A stretch of 64,000 nt of DNA, from assembly GCA_963728825.1 (NCBI GenBank), contig CAVSLA010000001.1, positions 62,001 to 126,000 of the forward strand, given 5' to 3'. Origin of the DNA: CAVREM01 sp963728825 (GTDB lineage Bacteria > Acidobacteriota > Vicinamibacteria > Vicinamibacterales > CAVVIG01). Shown here one piece after another: positions 8,640 to 16,405 of this stretch; the first letter of the stretch is position 1; every line of letters begins with the position of its first letter. Position numbers and translations under genes: made by a program. The notes under the pieces were generated by a model. The model had not been told where the DNA came from, did not search any database, and saw only the letters and a program-made list of their open reading frames with translations.

Positions 8640-8902
8640 GGGTTCGTTCTGGGACGACGACGTCTGCCTGTTCGGCGACGCTTTGCCGGTTCAGTCGGCA
8701 TGACGCGGTCGGTCGCGCAGAGCAGCGCCGACAACCGCAGGTAGATGAGGTCGACGCCGGCGACTCCGAGCGTCACATCGCCCGTTGCCATCACACCCTT
8801 GGTGAGCACGTGATCCAGAACATCGAGCACACTCGCCTCGGGAACATCGAGCACGGCATCGGCGAGGGTCCGATCACTCGGAGGGGGCAGTTTTTTCGCC
8901 AT
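8636..8902 (-). CDS. GvpA/GvpJ/GvpM-family small gas vesicle protein
   Basis: 88 aa with the shared GvpA-type fold: ASVLDVLDHVLTKGVMATGDVTLGVAGVDLIYLRLSALL (residues ~23-61, quoted in part: VLTKGVMATGDVTLG and GVDLIYLRLSALL). The GDVTLGVAGVDLIYL wording is typical of the minor GvpJ/M/S paralogues rather than the wall-forming GvpA. A basic tail (KRRRTGRRRRPRTN) follows. It overlaps gvpK by 4 bp and lies 33 bp downstream of the second gvpF/L gene. Its exact letter (J, M or S) cannot be assigned by eye. Confidence 0.85.
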   Translation of the reverse strand: MAKKLPPPSDRTLADAVLDVPEASVLDVLDHVLTKGVMATGDVTLGVAGVDLIYLRLSALLCATDRVMPTEPAKRRRTGRRRRPRTNP

Positions 8903-8935
8903 GGGCAGCGGCGCCAGGGGATTTCGCCGACCGCT

Positions 8936-9721
8936 TTAGTCTCTCACGAATGTGTACGGGGGCCAGGGACCGGTGGCGATCACGCGGTAGCCATTCGGCT
9001 CGAGGGCCTTCGCGTGACGATCGACGGCGGCGCGGAATCGACCTGCGCGGGTGCGCTGCACGAGAAACGCGGCATCGAGCAGCAAGGGGCCTCCCTTGAC
9101 CGGCAGTTCACTGGCCGCGCGACGCACCGCGTCCTTCGCCCGGCTCTCGAGGTCCTCGTACAGATCGCCCACCACGTCCCGGGCGTGGCTGGCCAGCTCC
9201 GCTGCCCGATCGCGTTGGGCTTTCTTTCCTGCCAGGTAGGCCGCACCGGTTGCGTCGCCCGCACGTGATGACCGCGTGACGAGGAGGGACGCCCGCGCAC
9301 GATCGAGCGTGACACGCACGCCCAGCTCGACGCAGCCGCGGACGCGCTTCACGGCAGCGTCGATGCGCTGGCGATGCGCGCCAATATGGGCAGAGGCTCT
9401 CTCGTCGTTGACGAAGATCGTGAACAACTTCATCGGCACGAGTGCGGGCGCGCCGATGAAGGTCTCGACCACCGCCTCGTGGGCGACCGCCAGGCGTGAG
9501 ACCCAGTCGAGATCGGAGAGGCGCTGGTTGATGGCCGACTCCCCGTACCGTTCGAGCGGCACGTCCGAGACGACCAGCCACGTCTTCAAGCCGCCGCTGG
9601 TCTTGCCTTGCTCGATGAACCGGATCGGGCCGGAGCCCGGAAGCCTTCTATCGGCGCGGGCCGCTCGAGGTTGTCGCGCGCCCGCGACGAGACAGTACAC
9701 GTAGGTGGCAGTGGGCGTCAT
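8936..9721 (-). CDS. Gas vesicle protein GvpF/GvpL (second copy)
   Basis: 261 aa from the ATG at 9721, whose ATGA overlaps the stop of the ArsA-like gene; longer upstream readings would overlap that gene and are disfavoured. The start TATYVYCLVAG and end GYRVIATGPWPPYTFV are the two hallmarks of GvpF/L proteins; ALVPMKLFTIF is a further family signature. GvpF/L bind GvpA monomers and are thought to nucleate or chaperone assembly. The paralogue at 11972-12955 shares the same ends but is clearly divergent. Confidence 0.85.
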   Translation of the reverse strand: MTPTATYVYCLVAGARQPRAARADRRLPGSGPIRFIEQGKTSGGLKTWLVVSDVPLERYGESAINQRLSDLDWVSRLAVAHEAVVETFIGAPALVPMKLFTIFVNDERASAHIGAHRQRIDAAVKRVRGCVELGVRVTLDRARASLLVTRSSRAGDATGAAYLAGKKAQRDRAAELASHARDVVGDLYEDLESRAKDAVRRAASELPVKGGPLLLDAAFLVQRTRAGRFRAAVDRHAKALEPNGYRVIATGPWPPYTFVRD

Positions 9722-11643
9722 GAAATCCAGGTCCGGCCCCAGCGCTCCAGCGCGGCAACACCTCGCGGCGGGGGCACATCGAGCGGGGTCTGGATGATAA
9801 CGCACTCTCCGCGCCGGCAGAGTCGGCGCAGCCGCGCGACCTCGAGCTGCTCGGCGCTGCGAGTCGCTCGGCACCTGGGACATCGGCCGGCGTGTAACGT
9901 GAGCGCGTTCACGATGACCGAGGGCGTTGCGATTCGCAGCCGGCGCAGCCGCTGCAGCAGTCGTTCGGTTTCGCGCCGCGGCAGTTCAGCGGCACGGGTC
10001 ACGACCACGAAGCGGGTGCGGCCCCGATCACGCAGGAGCGTCTGCAGCGCTCTGATCTGACGGGACAGCACGACCAGATCTCCGGCCAGCTGCCCCGGGC
10101 GGACAATCTTCCGGTACTTCAGCAGGATCCGTAACAGCGCCTGCACCCATTCCCGGGCGACCGCCGGCGTTTCGAGCAGGCGCAGCGCGTGCCCGGTGGG
10201 AGCGGTGTCGACGATGATCGTGTGATAGGCGCTCTTCGCGTCGAGAATCGACAACACACCGAGAAGCTCGTCGATCCCGGGCGGCGCCAGATCGACGAGC
10301 TCGGTGATGCCGCGACTTGCGCTTATGCCGAGTTGGCCGCTGGCCAGCCCTTCGGCAAGCGCACGAAGCGAAGCTTCGAGGTGTATCCGTCGGGCGGCAA
10401 GCGCCGCCCGAGCGTCGAGCTCGCGTGCCTCCAGATTGGGCGGCGCACCGTGGATCGAGTGGACGGCATCGGTAACCGGCGCTCCCAGGACATCCGCGAG
10501 CGAGTGGGCCGGATCGGTCGACAGCAGCAGGATCTTCCGGTCGCGATTGACCCTGCTGAGACGCAGCGCGAGTGCGGCGGCAACCGTCGTTTTCCCCACA
10601 CCGCCCTTGCCCCCGCAGAACAACAGCTCGATCCCCTGCAGACCCGAGATCGAGAGTGGGCTCGGCGAAGCCTTCGAGAGGCTCGAGCCAGTCCTCTTCT
10701 TCAACAACCCGAACGATGAGTCGACGGCAGCGGGCGGCGCATGCAGCAGATCGCCGATACGGCTCAACGCTGCCACACCCCGCGGCTCTTTCGTCTGCGC
10801 GCCGACCATCCGCAGAACCCGACCGCGACCCACGGTGCGCCGGACCGCCGTCAGCGCCGTTCGCTCGGCCTGCCGTCGTCGATCGCAGAGGTCACACGGT
10901 GTTCCGGGCGGAGTCACGCGATTGACGATCACCTCTGGAATGACGATGCCGGTCTGATCGAGTAGCCGCAGCGCATCGGACGTCTCGGCAACGGACAGCT
11001 CCTCAGGCAAGGTCACCCAGTGAAAGACCGTTCTGGCCCGATCGCGAAGCAATGCGGCGGTCTCAGTCGTCTGGTGAGCGAGCAGCGCGATCAAACGGTC
11101 GGCCGCTTCGGGCCGGCTGACGCGGGCGATCTGTTCGCGGATGATGCGGTGCTCGTGCTGCAGCGCGTCGAGGACCGTGACGACCGAGCGGACGGTTTCG
11201 GGTGACGTCAGCAGGCGCAGCGTGTGACCTGTGGGAGCGGTGTCGACCACGAGCACGTCGGGTCGGCTGATCGATGCCAACCGGGCGATCTCGAGGAGTC
11301 CCATCAACTCGTCGACGCCCGGGATGGCCAGCCGCATCAAGTCGTCGACGTCCTCGCGATCCAGCCAGCTGCCGTGCTCGAGGATGTCGCCCAGGGCACG
11401 GCCATGCTGACGAAGCCAGCGCGCGAACGCGAGCCGGCCATCGAACTCCACTGCGTGAACGGCCTGGCCGCGACTGAGGCGCACCGCCGACGCGCGGGAC
11501 GTGAGCCGCACGCCAAGCGCGTCGCCGAGCGAGTGGGCCGGATCGGTGGAAACCGCCAGCACGCGCTCCCCCCGGCGTGCGAGGCCGACCGCGTAGGCCG
11601 CAGCGCAAGTCGTCTTGCCGACGCCGCCCTTCCCACCGAACAA
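9718..11643 (-). CDS. Tandem ArsA/Get3-like ATPase inside the gas-vesicle operon
   Basis: 641 aa made of two ArsA/Get3 halves. Half 1: deviant P-loop GGKGGVGKTT (residues 3-12), STDPAHSLGDALG, DTAPTGHTLRLL (134-145), CDLC (250-253). Half 2: GGKGGVGKTT (344-353), STDPAHSLADVLG, DTAPTGHALRLL (479-490), CPRC (588-591). Both halves keep the Get3-type CxxC used for zinc-bridged dimerisation; the arsenite-binding cysteine set of ArsA is not evident and no ars genes are near. I infer a chaperone ATPase for hydrophobic Gvp proteins. The only ATG/GTG/TTG start in the open frame is TTG at 11643, immediately before the P-loop strand, which is odd; the residues just upstream (AARVHLFGGKGG) look homologous, so the start may be non-canonical or damaged. 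Confidence 0.88.
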   Translation of the reverse strand: MFGGKGGVGKTTCAAAYAVGLARRGERVLAVSTDPAHSLGDALGVRLTSRASAVRLSRGQAVHAVEFDGRLAFARWLRQHGRALGDILEHGSWLDREDVDDLMRLAIPGVDELMGLLEIARLASISRPDVLVVDTAPTGHTLRLLTSPETVRSVVTVLDALQHEHRIIREQIARVSRPEAADRLIALLAHQTTETAALLRDRARTVFHWVTLPEELSVAETSDALRLLDQTGIVIPEVIVNRVTPPGTPCDLCDRRRQAERTALTAVRRTVGRGRVLRMVGAQTKEPRGVAALSRIGDLLHAPPAAVDSSFGLLKKRTGSSLSKASPSPLSISGLQGIELLFCGGKGGVGKTTVAAALALRLSRVNRDRKILLLSTDPAHSLADVLGAPVTDAVHSIHGAPPNLEARELDARAALAARRIHLEASLRALAEGLASGQLGISASRGITELVDLAPPGIDELLGVLSILDAKSAYHTIIVDTAPTGHALRLLETPAVAREWVQALLRILLKYRKIVRPGQLAGDLVVLSRQIRALQTLLRDRGRTRFVVVTRAAELPRRETERLLQRLRRLRIATPSVIVNALTLHAGRCPRCRATRSAEQLEVARLRRLCRRGECVIIQTPLDVPPPRGVAALERWGRTWIS

Positions 11644-11662
11644 GTGGACTCGGGCGGCGACG

Positions 11663-11956
11663 TCAGCTCTTGCCTTCGTGGTAGGTCTCGACTTCGACGC
11701 CGGTGATCCGGTCCTCTGGCGTCACGGTGAAGGCGCCTGGCTGGGCGCCTTTGATTTCGCGGATTCTTCTGAGGATCTCGCGCTCGGTATCGGCGAACTC
11801 GGCGTCGGTGATCTCGCCCAGCTCGAGCTGCATCTGGGCTTCGAGCAGCTGTTCGCGCAGCGCGGTGTCGTCCTGGGCCTCGGCTTCGGCCGCCGCGACC
11901 ACCTTCTCCAGGACGAACCGGATACCTCCGATCAGCAGCGAGTCGAGGATGAACAC
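11663..11956 (-). CDS. gvpG: Gas vesicle protein GvpG
   Basis: 97 aa, typical GvpG length. It opens with a hydrophobic helix (MFILDSLLIGGIRFVLEKVV) and continues with the family helix ALREQLLEAQMQLELGEITDAEFADTE (partly quoted: LLEAQMQLELGEITDAEF). GvpG is a small, helical accessory protein that contacts GvpA/F/L during nucleation. It lies 15 bp after the first gvpF/L gene and 19 bp before the ArsA-like gene. Confidence 0.88.
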   Translation of the reverse strand: MFILDSLLIGGIRFVLEKVVAAAEAEAQDDTALREQLLEAQMQLELGEITDAEFADTEREILRRIREIKGAQPGAFTVTPEDRITGVEVETYHEGKS

Positions 11957-11971
11957 GTGCCGCCCCGGGGC

Positions 11972-12955
11972 CTATGCCCGTTCCAGCTTCAACCTGATAT
12001 TGACGAAGTTATACGGCGGCCACGGACCGGTGTACTTGAACGTCAGCTTGTCGAAGCGGCTGGCAATCGATTTCACTCGCGCATCGAACGCGCTTTCCTT
12101 CTCGCGGGAGATCAGAAACGCGGCGTTCATGATCATCTTGTCGCCGATCGGCTTGTTGATTCGCGACGCGACGGATACGTCGCGCAGTTGATCGAGGATA
12201 TGCGCCACGTAGCGTTCAGACCGCGACTGCAGGGCGGCATCGACCAGCCGGCCGTACTGCATGCGCGCGAAATAGGTCGGGCCCTTCTGCCCGGAGATCT
12301 CCTTCTTCAACCGGCCGATGTCCTCGTCTTCGCTTTCCACCTCGCGAATCGCCTGATCGCGATCCCACAGCACCTTCAACCCGAACTCGAGCTTGTTCTG
12401 CATCTTGTTGAGCACGTCGCCGAAGGCTTCGGCGGCCGAGCGCAGCAGCTCGACGATGTCCTCACGCGTCTTGAAGATCGTGCCGAACGACATCGGGATG
12501 ACGGTGTGTTCGCGCATGACCGTCTCGTTGACCCGCTCGTGGGCGAGGACGTTTTCCCGCGTCGAGTCGAGGACCTCGAGGGGCGCATCCGATACGACGG
12601 CGGCCAGGGTGCGGTAATGGACGGTGTAGACGTCCGAGGGATCGGCGCCGATGCCGATCGGCCCGAATTTCAGCGGGTCGGTCGCTTCGATGATGCAGTA
12701 CACGTATTTGCCGCGGCTCGCGGCGGTGGCCGCGCCGGCCTGGGCGCGCGTCCCCTGTAACACCCGCTCAATGCGGCGCTCCGCCAGGCGGCCGGGCTTC
12801 GCTGTCGCGGTTCGCGCCTCGGCGGCCCGCGCCGCGCTGCCGTTTCTGCGGGCAGGCGCCTTGGGCGCTGCGGCCGAAGCCTTCTTGATGACCGGCGGCC
12901 GTTTCGGACCAGGGCGGCCGGCCGACCGCCGGGCGTTACCCGTTGGTTTTCGCAT
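11972..12955 (-). CDS. Gas vesicle protein GvpF/GvpL (first copy) with basic N-terminal extension
   Basis: 327 aa. Residues 1-82 are an Ala/Lys/Arg-rich low-complexity extension (KKASAAAPKAPARRNGSA). The GvpF/L domain runs from GKYVYCIIEA to FKYTGPWPPYNFVNIRL, with VIPMSFGTIFKTREDIVELL, and YGRLVDAAL in the middle. The start overlaps the response regulator gene by 20 bp, suggesting coupling. GvpF/L are minor vesicle-tip or assembly proteins. An internal start near residue 83 is possible if the extension is not translated. Confidence 0.87.
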   Translation of the reverse strand: MRKPTGNARRSAGRPGPKRPPVIKKASAAAPKAPARRNGSAARAAEARTATAKPGRLAERRIERVLQGTRAQAGAATAASRGKYVYCIIEATDPLKFGPIGIGADPSDVYTVHYRTLAAVVSDAPLEVLDSTRENVLAHERVNETVMREHTVIPMSFGTIFKTREDIVELLRSAAEAFGDVLNKMQNKLEFGLKVLWDRDQAIREVESEDEDIGRLKKEISGQKGPTYFARMQYGRLVDAALQSRSERYVAHILDQLRDVSVASRINKPIGDKMIMNAAFLISREKESAFDARVKSIASRFDKLTFKYTGPWPPYNFVNIRLKLERA

Positions 12956-13382
12956 ACTTTCCGCTCCTGCGAGCCTTCTTGGCAGTGGACGTCGACGACT
13001 GATCGAGCACTTTTCTGATCTCTTTGACCAGATCTTCAGGGAGACACGGCTTGGTGACGAAGGCGTCGCACCCGGCGCGGCGCGCCCCTTCCGAGATGCC
13101 GGCGAGCGCGTGGCCGGTCAACGCCACGACCGGAATCCCGGCAGTCCGCCGATCGGCCTTCAGGCGCCGGGTCGCTTCCCAGCCGTCCATCACCGGCAGC
13201 GAGAGATCCATCAGGATGATGTCGGGCGACCGCTCGACGGCCTGCTGCAACGCCTCGATGCCGTTGCCGGCCTCGATGACGTCGAAACCGGAATACTGAA
13301 GATACTCGCTGTACATCTCGCGCGCGTCGGGATAGTCGTCGACCAACAGCACGCATGGCCGCGGTGGCTTGCTCTTGTTCAT
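12936..13382 (-). CDS. Single-domain response regulator (CheY-like) in the gas-vesicle operon
   Basis: 148 aa receiver domain with no output domain: acidic pair VDD (residues 14-16), phospho-acceptor Asp in ILMDLSLPVMDG (~59), Thr in VALTGHA (~88), Lys in TKPC (~111). A short basic tail (KKARRSGKYAKTNG) follows. It overlaps the upstream histidine kinase gene by 4 bp and the downstream gvpF/L by 20 bp. It is presumably phosphorylated by that kinase; without a DNA-binding domain it may act by protein contact or in a phosphorelay. Confidence 0.87.
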   Translation of the reverse strand: MNKSKPPRPCVLLVDDYPDAREMYSEYLQYSGFDVIEAGNGIEALQQAVERSPDIILMDLSLPVMDGWEATRRLKADRRTAGIPVVALTGHALAGISEGARRAGCDAFVTKPCLPEDLVKEIRKVLDQSSTSTAKKARRSGKYAKTNG

Positions 13383-15652
13383 CTGCGCCCCTGAGCCGGC
13401 AGCGTCAACGTGAACGTCGAACCCTTTCCCACTTGACTCTGCACGGCGATCCGTCCGCCCAGCATCTGCGCCAGACGGCGACAGATCGACAAGCCGAGAC
13501 CGGTGCCGCCGTAGGCGCGGGTCGGCGAGTTGTCGAGCTGCCGGAAGTCCTCGAAGATCTTCTGCTGGTCTGCGCCGGCGATGCCGATGCCGGTGTCGGC
13601 CACCGTCAGCGTGACCGTGCGGTCGGCTAGGTGGCGCTGCGCGCCGATGGTGATGCTCCCCTGATGGGTGAATTTGAGCGCGTTGCTCAGGAGATTCAGC
13701 AGAATCTGCTTGACCTTCTGGCGGTCGCTCGACAGCGGCCGCAGTTCCTTCGGCAGGTCCAGCGTCACCGCCAGCCTCGAGCGGATGATGATCGGCTCGA
13801 GCTCCGACTTCACTTCCGCGACGAGATCCGGGATGCGGAACGTCGAGACCTGCAGCGGCATGCGGCCGGCCTCGATGCGCGAGATGTCGAGAATCTCGTT
13901 GATGATCGTCAGCAGGTGGCGGCCGTTCGACTCGATGCGCCCCAGCTGACGCCGCGCGGCGGGCTCGAGCGGCCCGGCCACGCCCTGCAGCAGCATCGAG
14001 GTGTAGCCGAGCATGGCGTTGAGCGGCGTCCGGAACTCGTGCGACATGTTCGCCAGGAACTGCGATTTGAGCTGCGACGCCTGTTCGAGTTCGATCGCCT
14101 GTCGTCGCAGCAGCTCGTTCTGCTGGGCGATGTCAGCGGTGGCCGCCTGGATCTTCCGTTCGAGCTCGTCGGAAGCCTGCTTCAGCTGTTCGTAGAGGCG
14201 GGCCTTCTCGATCGCTTCGCGCCGGTCGTGCAGGATCGTCACCACCGCGGTCAGCTCGCCGTGCTCCGACAGGATCTTGCCGGCGATCGCCTCGACCGGC
14301 ATGTTTTCGCCGCTGCGCGGATCGACCAGGCCGATCTCGCCGACGCGGCGCCGGTCGGCGCTGACCAGCATACCGGCAATGAACGACGAAAAGTGCGCGT
14401 CGTTGGCCTGCACCCAGCGCTGCTCGACCGCGCTCGCCAGCGACGGCAGCGTAAACAGCCGCTCCGCCGGCTCGTTCATCAGCGACGTTTCACCGCTCGC
14501 GTCGGTGACGACGATCGGATCGGCGACCGAGTCGATGATCAGATTGAGGCGATCGCTCTCGGCGCGCGCCTGCGCCTCCGCCAGCCGCAGCTTGCGGTAG
14601 TTCTCCTCGATTTCCTCGCTGGCGCGGCGCAGATCGCTGACGTTGCGGAGAATCGAGACGACGCCAGTGCCGTGCCGCGGATCTTCGGTGACGGTGCTCA
14701 ACAGCTCGAACAGCAGGTCTGATCCGTCCACCGGGTTGACCAGCAGCAGCTCGCGGCGGGCTGCGCCGGTCTCTTCGATCGCCTTGCTCGACAAGGCCGA
14801 TGACAACAGCATGTTGTTCATCCGCACGGCGCTGCGGCGTCCCTCGCTCTCCTCTTCCGACGCGGTGAACAACGTCAGCGCGCGGGCGTTGGCGATGAGC
14901 AGCCGTCCTTCCGTGTCGGTGAGCAGAATCGGGTCGGTCACCGCGTTGATGATGCTGTAGAGCAGCGAGCGCTCGCGGCCCTGCTTGCGATCGCCTTCAG
15001 CGAGCGCATGCTGCCGCAGGATCTGATCCAGCTTCTGCGCGAACACGCTGGTGAACCAGCGCAGCTCGGTCGAGGTCTGCGATCCGCCGCCGAACAGCAG
15101 CAGTCCGAAGGTCTCGTCGCTGAAGCTGGCCGTCCCGAACGGGACGACGTGGAAGGCGGTGTCCTCGAACGGCGTCGCCGGCCGGCGGCGACGATCCGAC
15201 GCCGAGTGAGGCGCGGGATAGTAGGCCTCGCGCCGCGTGTTCAGCGCATGGACCAGCGGATTGCCCCAGTCCTCGAGCGACACCGTGAACGATGACGCGG
15301 TGGCGCCGGCAAATCCGCAGGCGGCGATCGTGAAGAGCGACGCCTCGGCGGACGGTTTGATCAGGCAGAGCGACTGCCGGACGCCGAGCATGTCGCCGAG
15401 CCAATGCAAGGCGTACTGCGCCGCGTCGGCCACCTCGGTGCGGCTGAGAAAACCCTCGAGCAGACGCATCCGCGCCGCGAGCTGCAGAGCACGAGGATCG
15501 TCGACGGGTAGCGCGCGACCGCCTGCGCCGTTCGCCTTAACCGCGCGTCTGGGGGGCCCGGGTGCGGCGCCGACCGCCAGTAGTTCGGGCGACAGGCGCG
15601 CTACTCTGGAGCTGGGCCCGGAGTGCGGCGTTTTCGGCAATGACTTCCTCAT
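13379..15652 (-). CDS. Soluble PAS/GAF-type sensor histidine kinase in the gas-vesicle operon
   Basis: 757 aa, no obvious membrane helices. A GAF-like region (~60-215) is followed by two PAS-like domains (~230-345 and ~365-480; each with a TDP/ADPI-type opening such as VTDPILLTDTEGRLLIAN), a coiled coil, HisKA with SQFLANMSHEFRTPLN (His ~537), and HATPase_c with ILLNLLSNALKFT, DTGIGI and GGTGLGLSI. It should autophosphorylate and donate to the adjacent regulator. The ATG at 15652 places its first ~38 codons over the 3' end of gvpA; an ATG at 15469 (residue 62) would avoid the overlap and is a real alternative. Confidence 0.87.
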   Translation of the reverse strand: MRKSLPKTPHSGPSSRVARLSPELLAVGAAPGPPRRAVKANGAGGRALPVDDPRALQLAARMRLLEGFLSRTEVADAAQYALHWLGDMLGVRQSLCLIKPSAEASLFTIAACGFAGATASSFTVSLEDWGNPLVHALNTRREAYYPAPHSASDRRRRPATPFEDTAFHVVPFGTASFSDETFGLLLFGGGSQTSTELRWFTSVFAQKLDQILRQHALAEGDRKQGRERSLLYSIINAVTDPILLTDTEGRLLIANARALTLFTASEEESEGRRSAVRMNNMLLSSALSSKAIEETGAARRELLLVNPVDGSDLLFELLSTVTEDPRHGTGVVSILRNVSDLRRASEEIEENYRKLRLAEAQARAESDRLNLIIDSVADPIVVTDASGETSLMNEPAERLFTLPSLASAVEQRWVQANDAHFSSFIAGMLVSADRRRVGEIGLVDPRSGENMPVEAIAGKILSEHGELTAVVTILHDRREAIEKARLYEQLKQASDELERKIQAATADIAQQNELLRRQAIELEQASQLKSQFLANMSHEFRTPLNAMLGYTSMLLQGVAGPLEPAARRQLGRIESNGRHLLTIINEILDISRIEAGRMPLQVSTFRIPDLVAEVKSELEPIIIRSRLAVTLDLPKELRPLSSDRQKVKQILLNLLSNALKFTHQGSITIGAQRHLADRTVTLTVADTGIGIAGADQQKIFEDFRQLDNSPTRAYGGTGLGLSICRRLAQMLGGRIAVQSQVGKGSTFTLTLPAQGRR

Positions 15653-15881
15653 AGGGCTTGGATTCCAGGGCCGGCCGGCTGGCGGTCGTGGCCGTGGCGA
15701 CAGCCTCCGTGTACTTCAAATATGTGTCGATCGACGCTACCACCACTCGAGCCTCGACGGTGATGAGGTCGATACCGACCAGCGAGACGCGCACCCACGC
15801 GTCGATGACAATCCCCTTGTCGAGCACCCGGTCGAGGACGTCAATGAGACTTGTGCCGCCTGCGGCGCGTTCAACGGGCAT
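15537..15881 (-). CDS. gvpA: Major gas vesicle structural protein GvpA with C-terminal extension
   Basis: 114 aa. Residues 10-58 are nearly the GvpA consensus: SLIDVLDRVLDKGIVIDAWV then RVSLVGIDLITVEARVVVAS and IDTYLKYTEAV. GvpA forms the ribbed protein wall of the gas vesicle. Typical GvpA ends about 10 residues after this core; here a further ~45 residues follow, with a short helix EEVIAENAALRAQL and a basic Thr/Arg-rich end (GGRRRTRAPQTRG). The tail is encoded where the kinase gene may begin. It lies 13 bp after the gvpJ-like gene. Confidence 0.92.
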   Translation of the reverse strand: MPVERAAGGTSLIDVLDRVLDKGIVIDAWVRVSLVGIDLITVEARVVVASIDTYLKYTEAVATATTASRPALESKPYEEVIAENAALRAQLQSSAPVARTTGGRRRTRAPQTRG

Positions 15882-15894
15882 ATCTCTCCTCTGG

Positions 15895-16224
15895 CTACGT
15901 CAAGCTACCTGCGGTCGAGCGGCGTCGCGACAATGACTGCAGCCGCCGCTCCAGCACCCGAATCTGCTTCTTGAGCTCTTCATTTTCCGCTGAGAGCGCC
16001 TGCTTTCCTGGCGAGAGGTGATGATCGAACTTCCACCAGTCCATGCCGATCTGCTCGGCCTTGTCGATCGAACAGATCAGGAGGCGGATTCTGATGGTCA
16101 GCAGCTCGACTTCGGCCAGCGACACCTTGATGTCGCCGGCCACGACCAGTCCTTTGTCCAGAACGCGGTCGAGAACATCGACCAGCCCGCTAGAGCGCCC
16201 GGGCCCCTCGGTCAGTGACGGCAT
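15895..16224 (-). CDS. gvpJ: GvpJ-like minor gas vesicle protein, first gene of the operon
   Basis: 109 aa. The GvpA-type fold is recognisable as GLVDVLDRVLDKGLVVAGDI and VSLAEVELLTIRIRLLICSI followed by DKAEQIGMDWWKFD, a pattern typical of GvpJ-type paralogues. The tail contains a coiled-coil segment (SAENEELKKQIRVLERRLQ). GvpJ caps or helps nucleate vesicles in other bacteria. It is the promoter-proximal gene, about 80 bp downstream of a sigma-54 motif. Confidence 0.85.
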   Translation of the reverse strand: MPSLTEGPGRSSGLVDVLDRVLDKGLVVAGDIKVSLAEVELLTIRIRLLICSIDKAEQIGMDWWKFDHHLSPGKQALSAENEELKKQIRVLERRLQSLSRRRSTAGSLT

Positions 16225-16304
16225 AGATTCCGTATTCTACGGGGAACAACCCGCGGCGCGCTCGCTTCGACAGCTGTTAAGGGCGAACGGGACAGGCCTA
16301 TCTC

Positions 16305-16320
16305 AGCAATGCAGGTGCCA
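16305..16320 (-). promoter_or_regulatory. Sigma-54 (-24/-12) promoter motif upstream of the gas-vesicle operon
   Basis: On the minus strand the sequence reads TGGCACCTGCATTGCT: a full TGGCAC -24 box, 5-bp spacer and TTGCT -12 box, with the required 10 bp between the invariant GG and GC. Transcription would start near 16294, giving a ~70-nt leader before gvpJ. Sigma-54 control of gas vesicles is known in Serratia (NtrC-type GvrA/B/C regulators), and an NtrC-type activator is encoded at 22820-24181. Confidence 0.7.
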
Positions 16321-16405
16321 CGCGATTGTTCAGGGAATTTGGTGTGGAATGACTGGAACGTGCAGTATTGTCAAACAGTGCCCTTAGCCCAACCGTAGCA
16401 AAACT

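Noticed and set aside
9718..11643. Arsenite efflux ATPase ArsA
   Set aside because: No arsenite-binding cysteine set, no arsB/arsR nearby; CxxC motifs and gvp context favour a Get3-like role.
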